Made by a program: the position numbers and the translations under genes | Source: Variovorax guangxiensis | GTDB taxonomy: Bacteria; Pseudomonadota; Gammaproteobacteria; Burkholderiales; Burkholderiaceae_C | DNA: 64,000 nucleotides | Reading direction: 5' to 3' | Assembly: GCF_003952165.1 (NCBI RefSeq) | Contig: NZ_RXFT01000013.1 | Location: forward strand, 118,715-182,714 | In this document: in pieces, positions 42,152 through 51,932 of the stretch | Position numbering within the stretch: position 1 is the first letter of the stretch | How the letters are laid out: each line of letters starts with the position of its first letter | The notes under the pieces: model-generated | The model's input: the letters and a program-made list of their open reading frames with translations, nothing else | The model's database searches: none | What the model was told of the DNA's origin: nothing

Positions 42152-45100
42152 TCAGGCCCGATGCCCCCCGACCGGATGCGACGCCACCTGATAGTTGTTG
42201 CGGCCCGCGCCCTTGGCCTGGTAGAGCATCTCGTCGGCCTGCCTGACGAGCGCGGCGGCCGTCGCGTCGCCGCCCTGGTAGAAGGCCACGCCGATGCTCG
42301 TCCTCACGAGGATCGTGCGCTCCTCCAGATCGAACGGCTGCTGCATGGCGTCGATCAGCCCGGAGGCCACCGAGATCGCGGCATCCGCGCCGGGCAGTCC
42401 TTCCATGATCACCGTGAACTCGTCCCCGCCCAGGCGCGCGCGGACGTCACCGGAGCGCAGCGCCTGCGACAGCCTGCCCGCGAAGCCGCGCAGCAGCTCG
42501 TCTCCCACCTGATGCCCGAACTGGTCGTTGATCTTCTTGAATCCGTCGATGTCCAGGTACATCAGCGCCATCAGCGCGCCGGCACCCCGGGCGCGCTCCA
42601 TCGCTTCGTCCAGGCGCGCCTCGAAGCCCGAGCGATTGGCGAGGCCGGTCAGGGGATCGACCTGCGCGAGAGTCACGAGGCGCTTCTCCTCGAGTTTCTG
42701 CCGAGTGATGTCGGTGATCACGGCATGGAAGCCGACGATGGTCTCGTCGTTGACCGCGGGCTGCGGGATGTACTGGGCCTCGTAGCAGTAGTAGCTGTCG
42801 CTCCTGGCGACCTCGCTCTGGAAGGTGACGGTTTCGCCGGCCAGTGCCGCGCGGATGTGCGGCTGCAGGGCCAGGTAGTCGGGCTCGCCCAGCAGCTCCT
42901 GCACGGTGTGCCCCTGGATCTGCTCGCGCGAGAGCCCGAAGCCGCGCTCGTAGGCCAGGTTGTTGAACCGGTAGCGCTCCTCCGCGTCGATGTAGGCCAC
43001 GCGCATCGGCAGCGCATCGGCCACGGTGCGCAGGCGTGCCTCGCTTTCCTGCAGCGCCTCTTCCGCCTCGTGGTGCGCGGTGATGTCGCTGTCCAGCGTG
43101 TAGAGGCCGATCACCTCGCCGTGCTCGTCGCGCTCCGGTACCACCGTGGCCTGGACGTCGCGGCGTCCGCCAGGCGTCTTCAGCCTGCGCTCGTAGGTGA
43201 CCTGCCTGCCGGCCAGAGCCGCGCGCAGGTGCGGCTCCATCTCGGCCCATGCCTCCTCGCCGTAGAACTTCCACAGGCCCATGCCCAGCAATTGCTCGGT
43301 GGGGATGCCGAACCAGTCCTGGTGGGCCTTGTTGACGAACCGGAACCGCAGGTCGCGATCGAGGTAGGAGATCAGCGCCGGCAGGTGGTCCGTCACCATG
43401 CGCAGGCGATGCTCGCTGTCGCGCAGCGCCCGTTCCGCGGCCTTGGCCGCGGATATGTCGCGCATCAGTCCGGAGAAGTACTCCACCTTGCCGTGCTTGT
43501 CGCGATGCGCGATCACCATGTGGCTCGCCGGGAACGCCTCGCGCCTGGCGTCCCACACCATCGACTCGCCCACCCAGATGCCCGCGCGCACGGCGGTGGG
43601 CACGATCTCCGTGGCGAGCCTTTCCATGGTCTCCGGCGGGTTGAAGTCGGCCACGCTGAACTGCTCGATCGGCGCGTCGAGCGCCAGGCCCGTGCGCAGC
43701 CGCGCCGCCGGATTCATGTAGATGAGCCGCCCCTTCGCGTCCAGCTGGACGATGTAGTCGGTCGTCATGTCGAAGATGGCGGTCAGCGTGCGCAGCGCCT
43801 GCTCGGCCCGGGTGCGCTCGGTGATGTCGGTCACCGTGCCCACATGGCCGAGCACGCGGCCGTCCGCCGCGAGCACCGGCCGGCTCCTCAACGCAACCAG
43901 CACGCGGGTGCCGTCCCTGCGATGGAGCCGGCGCGTGACCGCCACCGGCGTGGCCGAGTTGGCAAGGCGCGCCCACTCCTGGCGAACCGTCTCGCGGATC
44001 TCCTCGCGCACCAGCGTGAGCCAGCCCGCCGCCGCATCCTTGCGCGCGAGGCCGTGGATCGCCAGGTACTCGTCGTTCACGTAGGTCATGCGGCCTTCGC
44101 TGTCGCAGCGGAAGAGGCCCACCGGCGAAGCGTCGGTGACCGCGGCCATCTCGAGCCGCTGCTCGCGCAGCTCGGCCATCAGCGCGTCGAACTCGCGCGC
44201 GAGGTCTCCGCGCTCGTCGTTGGCGACGACATCGAGGCCGACCTGGCTATCGGGCGAGCGGCGCAGGGTGCGGATCGCGCCGCTCAGCGCCTCCAGGGGG
44301 CGCATCACCCATGTAGTGCCCACCCAGACCAGGAGCGCGCAGCCCAGGCCGAGCCAGAGCATCTGCAGCAGCAGGTTGCGCCGCACCTGTTCCAGCGGCG
44401 CGTAGGCGATGGCGGCGGGCACGACCAGGCGCAGCTCCCAGCCGGCGGCGGGAATGGATGCATGAGTGGCGACGTCCTTGCCGATGCCGTCGCCGGAAGC
44501 GAGGGCGCTCGCGGGCTTGAGCAGCAGGTTCGCATCGGGGTGCATGACGATCTGCGGGGAGGGGCCGCGCGTGACGATCACGTAGTGGCCGCCCCGGCCG
44601 ACGGTGGCGCGGCTGAGATCGCCGAGCACGTTGGCGCGCTGCAGGTTCAGCGCCGCGCCCAGCACGCCGGCGAGGCGGCCGTCCGTTCCGTCCACGGGCA
44701 CGGCCATGATGACCGCCGGCTGCCGCGCGCTCCTGGTGAGAAGGGGCGCCGAGATCGTGGGCTGGCCCGTGTCGCGCACGCGGCGGAAGTAGTCGCGGTC
44801 GGCAATGCTCGAAGGCCGCTCGGCGGGAGGGTTGATCGCCACGATGGCGCCGTCGGGCGTGGCCAGCGCGGCGTTGTCGAACATCGTGCGCAGGTCCTGG
44901 TCCCTGAGAAAGCGCTGCTGCGCCGCGGGGTCCGCGAAGCCCTGCGCGCCGAGTTCGCGGGCCGCGCGCGCCAGGGCCGACAGATGGATGCCGAGCTTGT
45001 AGTCGAGGTCGGCCGCGGCGCTGTCGGTCAGCGCCTGCTGCTGCTCGCGCATCAGTTCGATGTACTCGCTGGACAGGCTGCGGTATTGCCACCCGCCCGT

Positions 45101-45208
45101 CACGCCGACCAGCACGAGCACCAGTGACGTGATCAGCAGTGCCGTCTTCGTTCTCAGCTTGAGCCGCACTCGCTTTCCTCCGCCACCACGGGGTGGCCGT
45201 GACTGCAT
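42152..45208 (-). CDS. Membrane diguanylate cyclase with dCACHE, HAMP-like and multiple PAS domains
   Basis: About 1018 residues. TM1 lies at 22-40, followed by a periplasmic dCACHE sensor (RDYFRRVRDTGQPTISAPLL), TM2 near 300, a HAMP-like linker, four PAS/PAC units and a C-terminal GGDEF domain. The active loop is canonical (GGDEF, 927-931), with an inhibitory RSGD site exactly five residues before it, so active cyclic-di-GMP synthesis with product inhibition is expected. There is no EAL domain. Start: 45208 is preferred; an in-frame ATG at 45289 would add 27 unlikely residues. The transcript is monocistronic. Confidence 0.9.
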   Translation of the reverse strand: MQSRPPRGGGGKRVRLKLRTKTALLITSLVLVLVGVTGGWQYRSLSSEYIELMREQQQALTDSAAADLDYKLGIHLSALARAARELGAQGFADPAAQQRFLRDQDLRTMFDNAALATPDGAIVAINPPAERPSSIADRDYFRRVRDTGQPTISAPLLTRSARQPAVIMAVPVDGTDGRLAGVLGAALNLQRANVLGDLSRATVGRGGHYVIVTRGPSPQIVMHPDANLLLKPASALASGDGIGKDVATHASIPAAGWELRLVVPAAIAYAPLEQVRRNLLLQMLWLGLGCALLVWVGTTWVMRPLEALSGAIRTLRRSPDSQVGLDVVANDERGDLAREFDALMAELREQRLEMAAVTDASPVGLFRCDSEGRMTYVNDEYLAIHGLARKDAAAGWLTLVREEIRETVRQEWARLANSATPVAVTRRLHRRDGTRVLVALRSRPVLAADGRVLGHVGTVTDITERTRAEQALRTLTAIFDMTTDYIVQLDAKGRLIYMNPAARLRTGLALDAPIEQFSVADFNPPETMERLATEIVPTAVRAGIWVGESMVWDARREAFPASHMVIAHRDKHGKVEYFSGLMRDISAAKAAERALRDSEHRLRMVTDHLPALISYLDRDLRFRFVNKAHQDWFGIPTEQLLGMGLWKFYGEEAWAEMEPHLRAALAGRQVTYERRLKTPGGRRDVQATVVPERDEHGEVIGLYTLDSDITAHHEAEEALQESEARLRTVADALPMRVAYIDAEERYRFNNLAYERGFGLSREQIQGHTVQELLGEPDYLALQPHIRAALAGETVTFQSEVARSDSYYCYEAQYIPQPAVNDETIVGFHAVITDITRQKLEEKRLVTLAQVDPLTGLANRSGFEARLDEAMERARGAGALMALMYLDIDGFKKINDQFGHQVGDELLRGFAGRLSQALRSGDVRARLGGDEFTVIMEGLPGADAAISVASGLIDAMQQPFDLEERTILVRTSIGVAFYQGGDATAAALVRQADEMLYQAKGAGRNNYQVASHPVGGHRA

Positions 45209-45403
45209 GAGTCGATGATAGCAACGGGGGTTTTCTCTCGACCGCACGAGCAATGCCCTTGCGCCTGTAGGCATGGCGCTGAGGCGCAACGGTTCCTTTC
45301 GCCCGCGATGGACAATGAATCGGGCGCGGATGCCCCTGTGCGAAGGCCATCGTTAGGTCGAAGGTACAGGTGTCATCGCGATCCCTCCTGCGAATGAAGA
45401 CAA

Positions 45404-46906
<1,503 letters not shown>

Positions 46907-46921
46907 GCGCAGCCGCCTTGC

Positions 46922-48271
46922 TCAGCGTGACGCAGTCACATCCTTGCCCGGTCGCGCCGCCATGTAGCCGAGCGTGCTGCCCACCAGCGCACGCACGCCG
47001 ATGCGCAGGGCCTTCTCGTCGATGACGAACTCGGGCGAATGATTGGGCGCGCCGGGCTTGTCGCCGAACGGGGATGCGTTGACGTTCCAGAACACCACCG
47101 GCAGGTTCCTTCCGAAGGCGCCGAAGTCTTCCGAGGCCATGCGCGGGCCGATCTCGCGGGCCTGCGCGTTGGGGCCCGCCGCGGCTTCGAGGCTCTTCAC
47201 CACCGTCTGGGTCGCCTCGGGGTCGCTCACCAGTACCTCGTAGCCGGTGTCGATGTCCACCTTGGCCGTCAGGCCGTACTGCTCCGCGATCTTCTGGGCC
47301 TTCAGTCGGATGTTCTCGTGCGCCACCTTCTGGTTCCTGGCCGACAGCGAGCGCACCGTGCCGGCGAGCTCCGCCGTCTCGGGCAGGATGTTCGCGCGGT
47401 TGCCGCTTTGCAGCATGCCCACGGTGACCACGGTGGGGCCGTCGAGCGGATCGATGCGCTGGCTCACGATGTTCTGCAGCGCCAGCACGATCTCGGCCGC
47501 CGCCAGCGTCGGGTCTTTCGCGGTCCAGGGCGAGGAGCCGTGGCCGCCCTGGCCCTTCAGCGAGATCTTGAACATGTCGCCGCTGGCCATCAGGGCGCCG
47601 CGCCGGTAGCCGATGCCCACCGCGCCGCTGGCGTTGATGTGCTGTCCCATCACCACGTCGACCTTCGGGTTGTCGAGCACGCCCGCCTGCACCATCGCCG
47701 AGGCACCGCTCGGCACCGGCCCCGGGCCCAGTTCCTCGGCCGGCTGGAACAGGAAGACCACCGTGCCGGGCAGGTCGGCACGCATTTCCGACAACGCCTG
47801 CGCCGCGCCAAGCAGCATCGCGACGTGCGTGTCGTGGCCGCAGACGTGCGCTACGGGTACCTCCTTGCCGAGCCAGTCGCCCTTGGCGAGCGACTTGAAG
47901 GGAAGGTCGTTGCGCTCCTCCACCGGCAGCGCGTCCATGTCGGCGCGAAGGGCCACCACCGGCCCCGGCTTGCCGCCGCGCAGCACGGCCTTGATGCCTG
48001 TCCTTGCAACGCCGGTCTGCACCTGGATGCCCGGCATCTTGCGCAGCGCCTCGGCCACGTACGCGGCCGTGCGCACCTCCTGGAACGAGAGCTCGGGGTT
48101 CTGGTGGATGTGGCGGCGCCACGCGATCACCTGCGCCTCGGTGGCGTCCGCCAGCGACAGCCCGCGCTGCTGCAGTTCGGAGGGTGCCGCCGGGCTGTTG
48201 CCCTGGGCGACGGCATTCAGGTTGAACAGGCAGGCCGTGGCGAGTGCGGCAAGGAGATGCAGTTGCTTCAT
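46922..48271 (-). CDS. Exported M20D amidohydrolase (hippurate hydrolase/IAA-amino acid hydrolase-like)
   Basis: A 449-residue metallo-amidohydrolase with a signal peptide (about 1-22, cleavage AVA-QG). Metal ligands: Cys and His in HVCGHDTHVAML, Glu pair in QPAEELGPGP, His in VVMGQHINASG, and a late His in APNHSPEF. The family cleaves N-acyl amino acids (hippurate, auxin conjugates). It is divergent from a LysR gene whose box lies in the gap, so LysR control is likely. Periplasmic localisation is uncommon for this family but consistent with the signal. Confidence 0.87.
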   Translation of the reverse strand: MKQLHLLAALATACLFNLNAVAQGNSPAAPSELQQRGLSLADATEAQVIAWRRHIHQNPELSFQEVRTAAYVAEALRKMPGIQVQTGVARTGIKAVLRGGKPGPVVALRADMDALPVEERNDLPFKSLAKGDWLGKEVPVAHVCGHDTHVAMLLGAAQALSEMRADLPGTVVFLFQPAEELGPGPVPSGASAMVQAGVLDNPKVDVVMGQHINASGAVGIGYRRGALMASGDMFKISLKGQGGHGSSPWTAKDPTLAAAEIVLALQNIVSQRIDPLDGPTVVTVGMLQSGNRANILPETAELAGTVRSLSARNQKVAHENIRLKAQKIAEQYGLTAKVDIDTGYEVLVSDPEATQTVVKSLEAAAGPNAQAREIGPRMASEDFGAFGRNLPVVFWNVNASPFGDKPGAPNHSPEFVIDEKALRIGVRALVGSTLGYMAARPGKDVTASR

Positions 48272-48375
48272 GCTGGTGCTCGAAAGGTTCGAAGGAGGAG
48301 GAGGGGGCAGTCGTCGGTCGGCGCGAAGTTAATGGACCGGGGGATAGAAGAAAAGACAAAAATCTCCATCCGGCG

Positions 48376-48390
48376 ATCAAACTTCTCGAT
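48376..48390. promoter_or_regulatory. LysR-type box (ATC-N9-GAT, contains T-N11-A)
   Basis: ATC (48376-48378) and GAT (48388-48390) are spaced by nine bases and form a T-N11-A LysR recognition motif. It lies 27 bases before the LysR start and about 105 bases before the divergent amidohydrolase start, where an autoregulated LysR protein would bind. Confidence 0.45.
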
Positions 48391-48416
48391 CACCTTCCCG
48401 TGTACTCCGTACCCCG

Positions 48417-49349
48417 ATGAGCTCCACGATGAACCTGCGACACCTGGAAATCTTCCGTCTCGTGGCCGAGGCCGGCGGCATCCGCGCCGCGGCCCGCAAT
48501 GCCGCGCTGACGCAGCCGGCCATGACCTATGCGATCCGCGAGCTGGAGCGATCCATCGGCGCGCCCGTGCTGGTGCGCAGCGCCAGGGGCATCGTTCCCA
48601 CGGAGATCGGCCAGGTCCTGCTGCGGCGCGCCGCCGTGCTCTTCGACGAGATCCGCCGCACGGAAAGCGAGATCGCGCAATTGCGCGACGGCGGCGGCCA
48701 CCTGCGCGCCGCCTTCAGCTCGCTCGCGGCGGCGCGGCTGCTGCCGCGGGCATTGCTGGCCTTTCGTACGCGCTGCCCCGGCGTTTCGCTGGAACTGGTG
48801 GAGATCACCAGCGCCGAGGCCGCCGGCCTTCGGGCAGGCCACGACCTCGCGGTGCTCAGCGATCTGGAAGGCGCGGCCGTGCAGGACGGCCTGACGAGCG
48901 AGGTGCTGCTGCAAGCCCCGCTGGCCGCCATCGCCCGCGCGGGGCATCCGATGGCGCGCGTGCGCACCATCGAGCGGCTGCAGGACGCGCTGTGGGCCGT
49001 GCCGTCCTACGGCGTGCGGGCGTTGGGCCAGGCCGGGCTGGCGGCGCCGCGCAACATCGTGGTGTGCCAGTCGGTCCAGTTCGGCCTTTCGCTGGTTCGC
49101 AATGCCGACGCGTTGACCCTGGCCGCCGCTTCGCTGGCGGACGACCCCGTCGCCGCCCGCGGGCTGGTCCGCCTGCCGCTGGCCGCGCCGCTGCCGCGCG
49201 TGCAGGTGTCGGTGTGCCTGCCCGCCGGCTCCGGGCCTACGCCGGCGGCGCAGGCCTTCGTCGAATGTCTGCGCGATGCCGCCGCGGGCCAGCGGGATCG
49301 TCTACCTGCGAAGCCGGCTTCGCGGCAGAAAGGGCGGACGGTGAAGTGA
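48417..49349 (+). CDS. LysR-family transcriptional regulator
   Basis: A 310-residue LysR regulator with an N-terminal winged helix (about 5-65; LVAEAGGIRAAARNAALTQP is the HTH) and a two-lobed effector domain (about 95-295). ATG at 48417 or 48429 (MNLRHLEIF) can start the protein; the latter matches the usual LysR N-terminus. The divergent neighbour is the exported M20D amidohydrolase, its probable target. The C-terminal 15 residues are basic and probably disordered. Confidence 0.88.
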   Translation: MSSTMNLRHLEIFRLVAEAGGIRAAARNAALTQPAMTYAIRELERSIGAPVLVRSARGIVPTEIGQVLLRRAAVLFDEIRRTESEIAQLRDGGGHLRAAFSSLAAARLLPRALLAFRTRCPGVSLELVEITSAEAAGLRAGHDLAVLSDLEGAAVQDGLTSEVLLQAPLAAIARAGHPMARVRTIERLQDALWAVPSYGVRALGQAGLAAPRNIVVCQSVQFGLSLVRNADALTLAAASLADDPVAARGLVRLPLAAPLPRVQVSVCLPAGSGPTPAAQAFVECLRDAAAGQRDRLPAKPASRQKGRTVK

Positions 49350-49394
49350 TTGCTGCGTTGCAGCCTTGGAGGCCAGCGTGCGGGCAAACCCTGC

Positions 49395-49619
49395 TCACCA
49401 GGGCTTCCACCAGGGCCGCTTTCCCTGCCGGTGCTCGAGCGACCGCAGGTCCAGCGTGTCGTAGTCGGGATGGTGGTGGACGCCGGCGCGCCGGCGCAGT
49501 TCGGCCTCCAGTTGATGGGCGATGCCGCGGGCGTGCAACTCGCCTTGCAGCGCCCGCCGACGCCACTCGGTGGCCTGCGCGCCCAGTTCTTCATCGGGCA
49601 GCGTCTCTGTCTCGATCAT
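49395..49619 (-). CDS. Small acidic/basic protein of unknown function (74 residues)
   Basis: A 74-residue soluble protein with an Arg/Glu-rich helix (about 15-45; ATEWRRRALQGELHARG) and a tail with His/Trp (GVHHHPDYDTLDLRS, PWWKPW). I do not recognise the family. Its codon use is like that of the neighbours and the frame is intact. It is convergent to the LysR gene. Confidence 0.5.
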   Translation of the reverse strand: MIETETLPDEELGAQATEWRRRALQGELHARGIAHQLEAELRRRAGVHHHPDYDTLDLRSLEHRQGKRPWWKPW

Positions 49620-49751
49620 GGTTCGCCTGGTGAAAAAGGGTCCGGGGGCTTCACTGAAGACAACGCGCCCCGTGGCTTCCCGAGCCTACGGGTTTGCCGC
49701 ATGTCTTCATCGCCAGAACATGGGATGCGGGAGCGTCCCCAATGTGGGGCT

Positions 49752-49767
49752 CCGATCCCTGAATCGG
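49752..49767. repeat. Inverted repeat CCGAT-N6-ATCGG in a 305-base gap
   Basis: The gap 49620-49924 contains no gene that I can support. It carries this hairpin (extendable at the outer GC pairs), two half-sites GCACCA (49786-49791) and GGTGCA (49810-49815) that could be an NtrC-like site, and a sigma-54-like promoter at 49833. The role of the hairpin is unknown. Confidence 0.35.
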
Positions 49768-49832
49768 GGCTGCTTCGCGGGTTGCGCACCACCTTTGTCG
49801 TTCTGATCGGGTGCATGAGTCTTGTATACCAC

Positions 49833-49848
49833 TGGCACGGTTCGTGCG
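49833..49848 (+). promoter_or_regulatory. Sigma-54-like promoter (TGGCAC-N5-GTGCG)
   Basis: TGGCAC (49833-49838) is a perfect -24 element, and GTGCG (49844-49848) keeps the essential GC of the -12 element at the correct spacing. It lies 76 bases before the start codon of the amino-acid-type binding-protein gene. Nitrogen (NtrC) control of such a gene is a known pattern and is supported by the GCACCA/GGTGCA half-sites upstream. Confidence 0.6.
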
Positions 49849-49924
49849 GCTTGGGGCAGGCGCGGCCGGACCCGGCCGCGCGCTCGACATCAAACCCACA
49901 ACCACTCGTCATCGTTCAGGCATC

Positions 49925-50716
49925 ATGAAATTCGGCAGATTGCAATTCGTTCTGGGGCTGGCGCTCAGCGGCCTCATGGCAACCGGTGCGGTTCATGCGC
50001 AGAGCGCGCTGGACACCATCCTCAAGAACAGGAAGATCGCGATCGCGGTTCCTCCCGATTTCCCGCCCTACGGCTCGATGGACCGCGACTTCAAGATGCA
50101 TGGCCTGGACATCGACATGGCCAACTACATCGGCGCGAAGCTCGGCGTGGAGGTCGACCTGATCCCCGTGACCAGCGCCAACCGCATTCCGACCCTGCAG
50201 AAGAAGAAGGCCGCGCTGGTCATCGCCACCCTGGGCAAGAACCCGGACCGCGAGAAGCAGATCGACTTCACCGCTGCGTACTCGCCGTTCTATCAAGCCA
50301 TCTTCGGCGCGAAGACCGTGAACATCAGGAGCTTCGCCGACCTGTCCGGCAAGTCGATCGCGGTCACGCGCGGCTCGGTCGAGGACCAGGAGCTCAACAA
50401 GGTCGCGCCTTCGGGCACCGACATCCGCCGCTTCGACGACAACACCCGCACCGTCTCGGCCTTCGTTTCCGGGCAGGTGCAGCTGATCGCCACGGGGGCA
50501 TCGGTCGCAAACACCATCATGGTCGGCAACCCGGCGCTGGGCACCACCTACAAGCTGCTGCTGAAGGAGAGCCCCAATTACATCGGCGTGGCCAAGGGCG
50601 AGGACGCGTTGCGCCAGAAGGTCAACGCCATCATCGACGAGGCGAAGAAGAGCGGCGAACTCGACCGGCTGTCCATGAAGTGGCTGGAGCGCCCGGCCGG
50701 AGACCTGCCGCAGTAG
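49925..50716 (+). CDS. Periplasmic amino-acid-type solute-binding protein (SBP family 3)
   Basis: A 263-residue exported protein: signal peptide about 1-24 (cleavage VHA-QS), then ILKNRKIAIAVPPDFPPYGS and KKAALVIATLGKNPDREKQI, features of polar amino acid binding proteins. DLSGKSIAVTRGSVEDQEL is the hinge region of lobe 2. The ATG at 49925 fits the signal; the longer frame upstream overlaps the promoter. No permease or ATPase follows: the next gene is convergent. It is probably expressed under nitrogen limitation from the sigma-54-like promoter. Confidence 0.87.
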   Translation: MKFGRLQFVLGLALSGLMATGAVHAQSALDTILKNRKIAIAVPPDFPPYGSMDRDFKMHGLDIDMANYIGAKLGVEVDLIPVTSANRIPTLQKKKAALVIATLGKNPDREKQIDFTAAYSPFYQAIFGAKTVNIRSFADLSGKSIAVTRGSVEDQELNKVAPSGTDIRRFDDNTRTVSAFVSGQVQLIATGASVANTIMVGNPALGTTYKLLLKESPNYIGVAKGEDALRQKVNAIIDEAKKSGELDRLSMKWLERPAGDLPQ

Positions 50717-50747
50717 ATCCCCGAGACCGGAAACGCCAGGCGGATGC

Positions 50748-51560
50748 TCAGTGCCCGGCCGCCTCGACGATCACCCTGGTGACCGCCTCGGGCTGGGAGG
50801 TCATCACGACGTGCGAGGCGCCCTTGACCACCACCGTCTTGCGCGCGTTGGCGCGCTGCGCCATGAAGGCCAGCGCAGCCGGCGGAATGTTCTTGTCGCG
50901 ATCGCCGTACACGAACCATGACGGCACCGACTTCCACGCCGGAGCCTGCGCCGCCTCGTTCAGCGCCGCCTCGGCGATGGGGCGCTGGCCCACGGCCATC
51001 AGGCGCGCCTTGGCCAGCGGAACGTCGGCCGCGAACTGCGCGGGAAACTTGTCCTGCTGGATGTAGAGATCCTTGCCGCCGTCGGCGAGCGGCACCGCCG
51101 GTGCCAGCGTGGGCCCGAGCGTGCTGCCGGGGAACTTGCCCGTGAGGCCGAGCGCCGTTTCGCCCGCCTCGGGCGCGAAGGCCGCCACATAGACCAGCGC
51201 CTTCACGTTCGCCTTGCCGTTCGCGGCCGACGAGATGACCGAGCCGCCGTACGAATGCCCGACGAGCACGACCGGCCCCTTGACCGAATCGACGACGCTG
51301 GCGACGGAGGCCGCGTCGAACGAAGGCCCGCGCAGCGGATTGGCGGCGGAGATCACGGCGTAGTGCCGTGCCTGCAGGCGCTGCACCACGCCGTCCCAGC
51401 TCGATGAATCGGCGAAGGCGCCGTGCACGAGAACGATCGTGGGCTTGGTGGACGGCGCGGCATCCGCCGGCTGCGCGAACGAGTGCAGGGGCGCCAGCGC
51501 GGCCAGCCCGAGTGCATGGGCCATCAGGGTCGCGGCGAGACGGCGAGAGAACTTCTTCAT
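50748..51560 (-). CDS. Exported alpha/beta hydrolase
   Basis: A 270-residue serine hydrolase: signal peptide (about 1-30, cleavage SFA-QP), oxyanion region LVHGAFADSSSWDGV, nucleophile elbow GHSYGGS (Ser103), acid in YGDRDKNIPP, and His in KGASHVVMTSQPE. The fold resembles small periplasmic esterases; the substrate is not readable. The ATG at 51560 follows AAGGAAG. It is convergent to the binding-protein gene upstream. Confidence 0.83.
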   Translation of the reverse strand: MKKFSRRLAATLMAHALGLAALAPLHSFAQPADAAPSTKPTIVLVHGAFADSSSWDGVVQRLQARHYAVISAANPLRGPSFDAASVASVVDSVKGPVVLVGHSYGGSVISSAANGKANVKALVYVAAFAPEAGETALGLTGKFPGSTLGPTLAPAVPLADGGKDLYIQQDKFPAQFAADVPLAKARLMAVGQRPIAEAALNEAAQAPAWKSVPSWFVYGDRDKNIPPAALAFMAQRANARKTVVVKGASHVVMTSQPEAVTRVIVEAAGH

Positions 51561-51932
51561 GACGATTCTTCCTTTTGGACTTGGGTGAAACAGGATCGGC
51601 CCGGTGCCGACGGCGCTGAATCTATGGGCGATGCGGGGCAAGTACGGCCCGGTCTGTATGCCTCTGTGTCCGGGGCGCGTGCAGTGACATTACTTTTCAA
51701 GCCGGGTGGCCGAAACAGCGCCGGTACACCCCGGTTCGGGGCGGCGCATGCCCGCGCCTAACAACGCCTAACACCAGCCAACGCACGCAGCGCCAATCTC
51801 GCGACCGGCGAGGTTCCAATGGCATCCGCGCACGAATGCGCCCGAAGACGGGGAGAGAAAAACGAGCAATGGCGGGCTGTGCCCGCGCCCCACGCATTCC
51901 GCGGCCCGAGCGGCCGCAAGAGGCCCACATCC
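51561..51932. other. 372-base intergenic region between divergent genes
   Basis: Only short frames occur. The frame that could extend the giant kinase to 51819 uses rare codons and is treated as non-coding leader. A perfect hairpin, CCCCG-GTT-CGGGG (51729-51741), and a direct repeat of CGCCTAACA at about 51755-51775 lie 160-200 bases before the kinase start. No consensus promoter is clear. Confidence 0.45.

Noticed and set aside
51819..51932. N-terminal extension of the giant sensor
   Set aside because: Codons (AGA, CGA, GGA, AAA, AGG, ACA) are unlike the gene body and the residues resemble no domain; ATG 51933 is more likely, though a GAGG site before 51819 keeps it possible.
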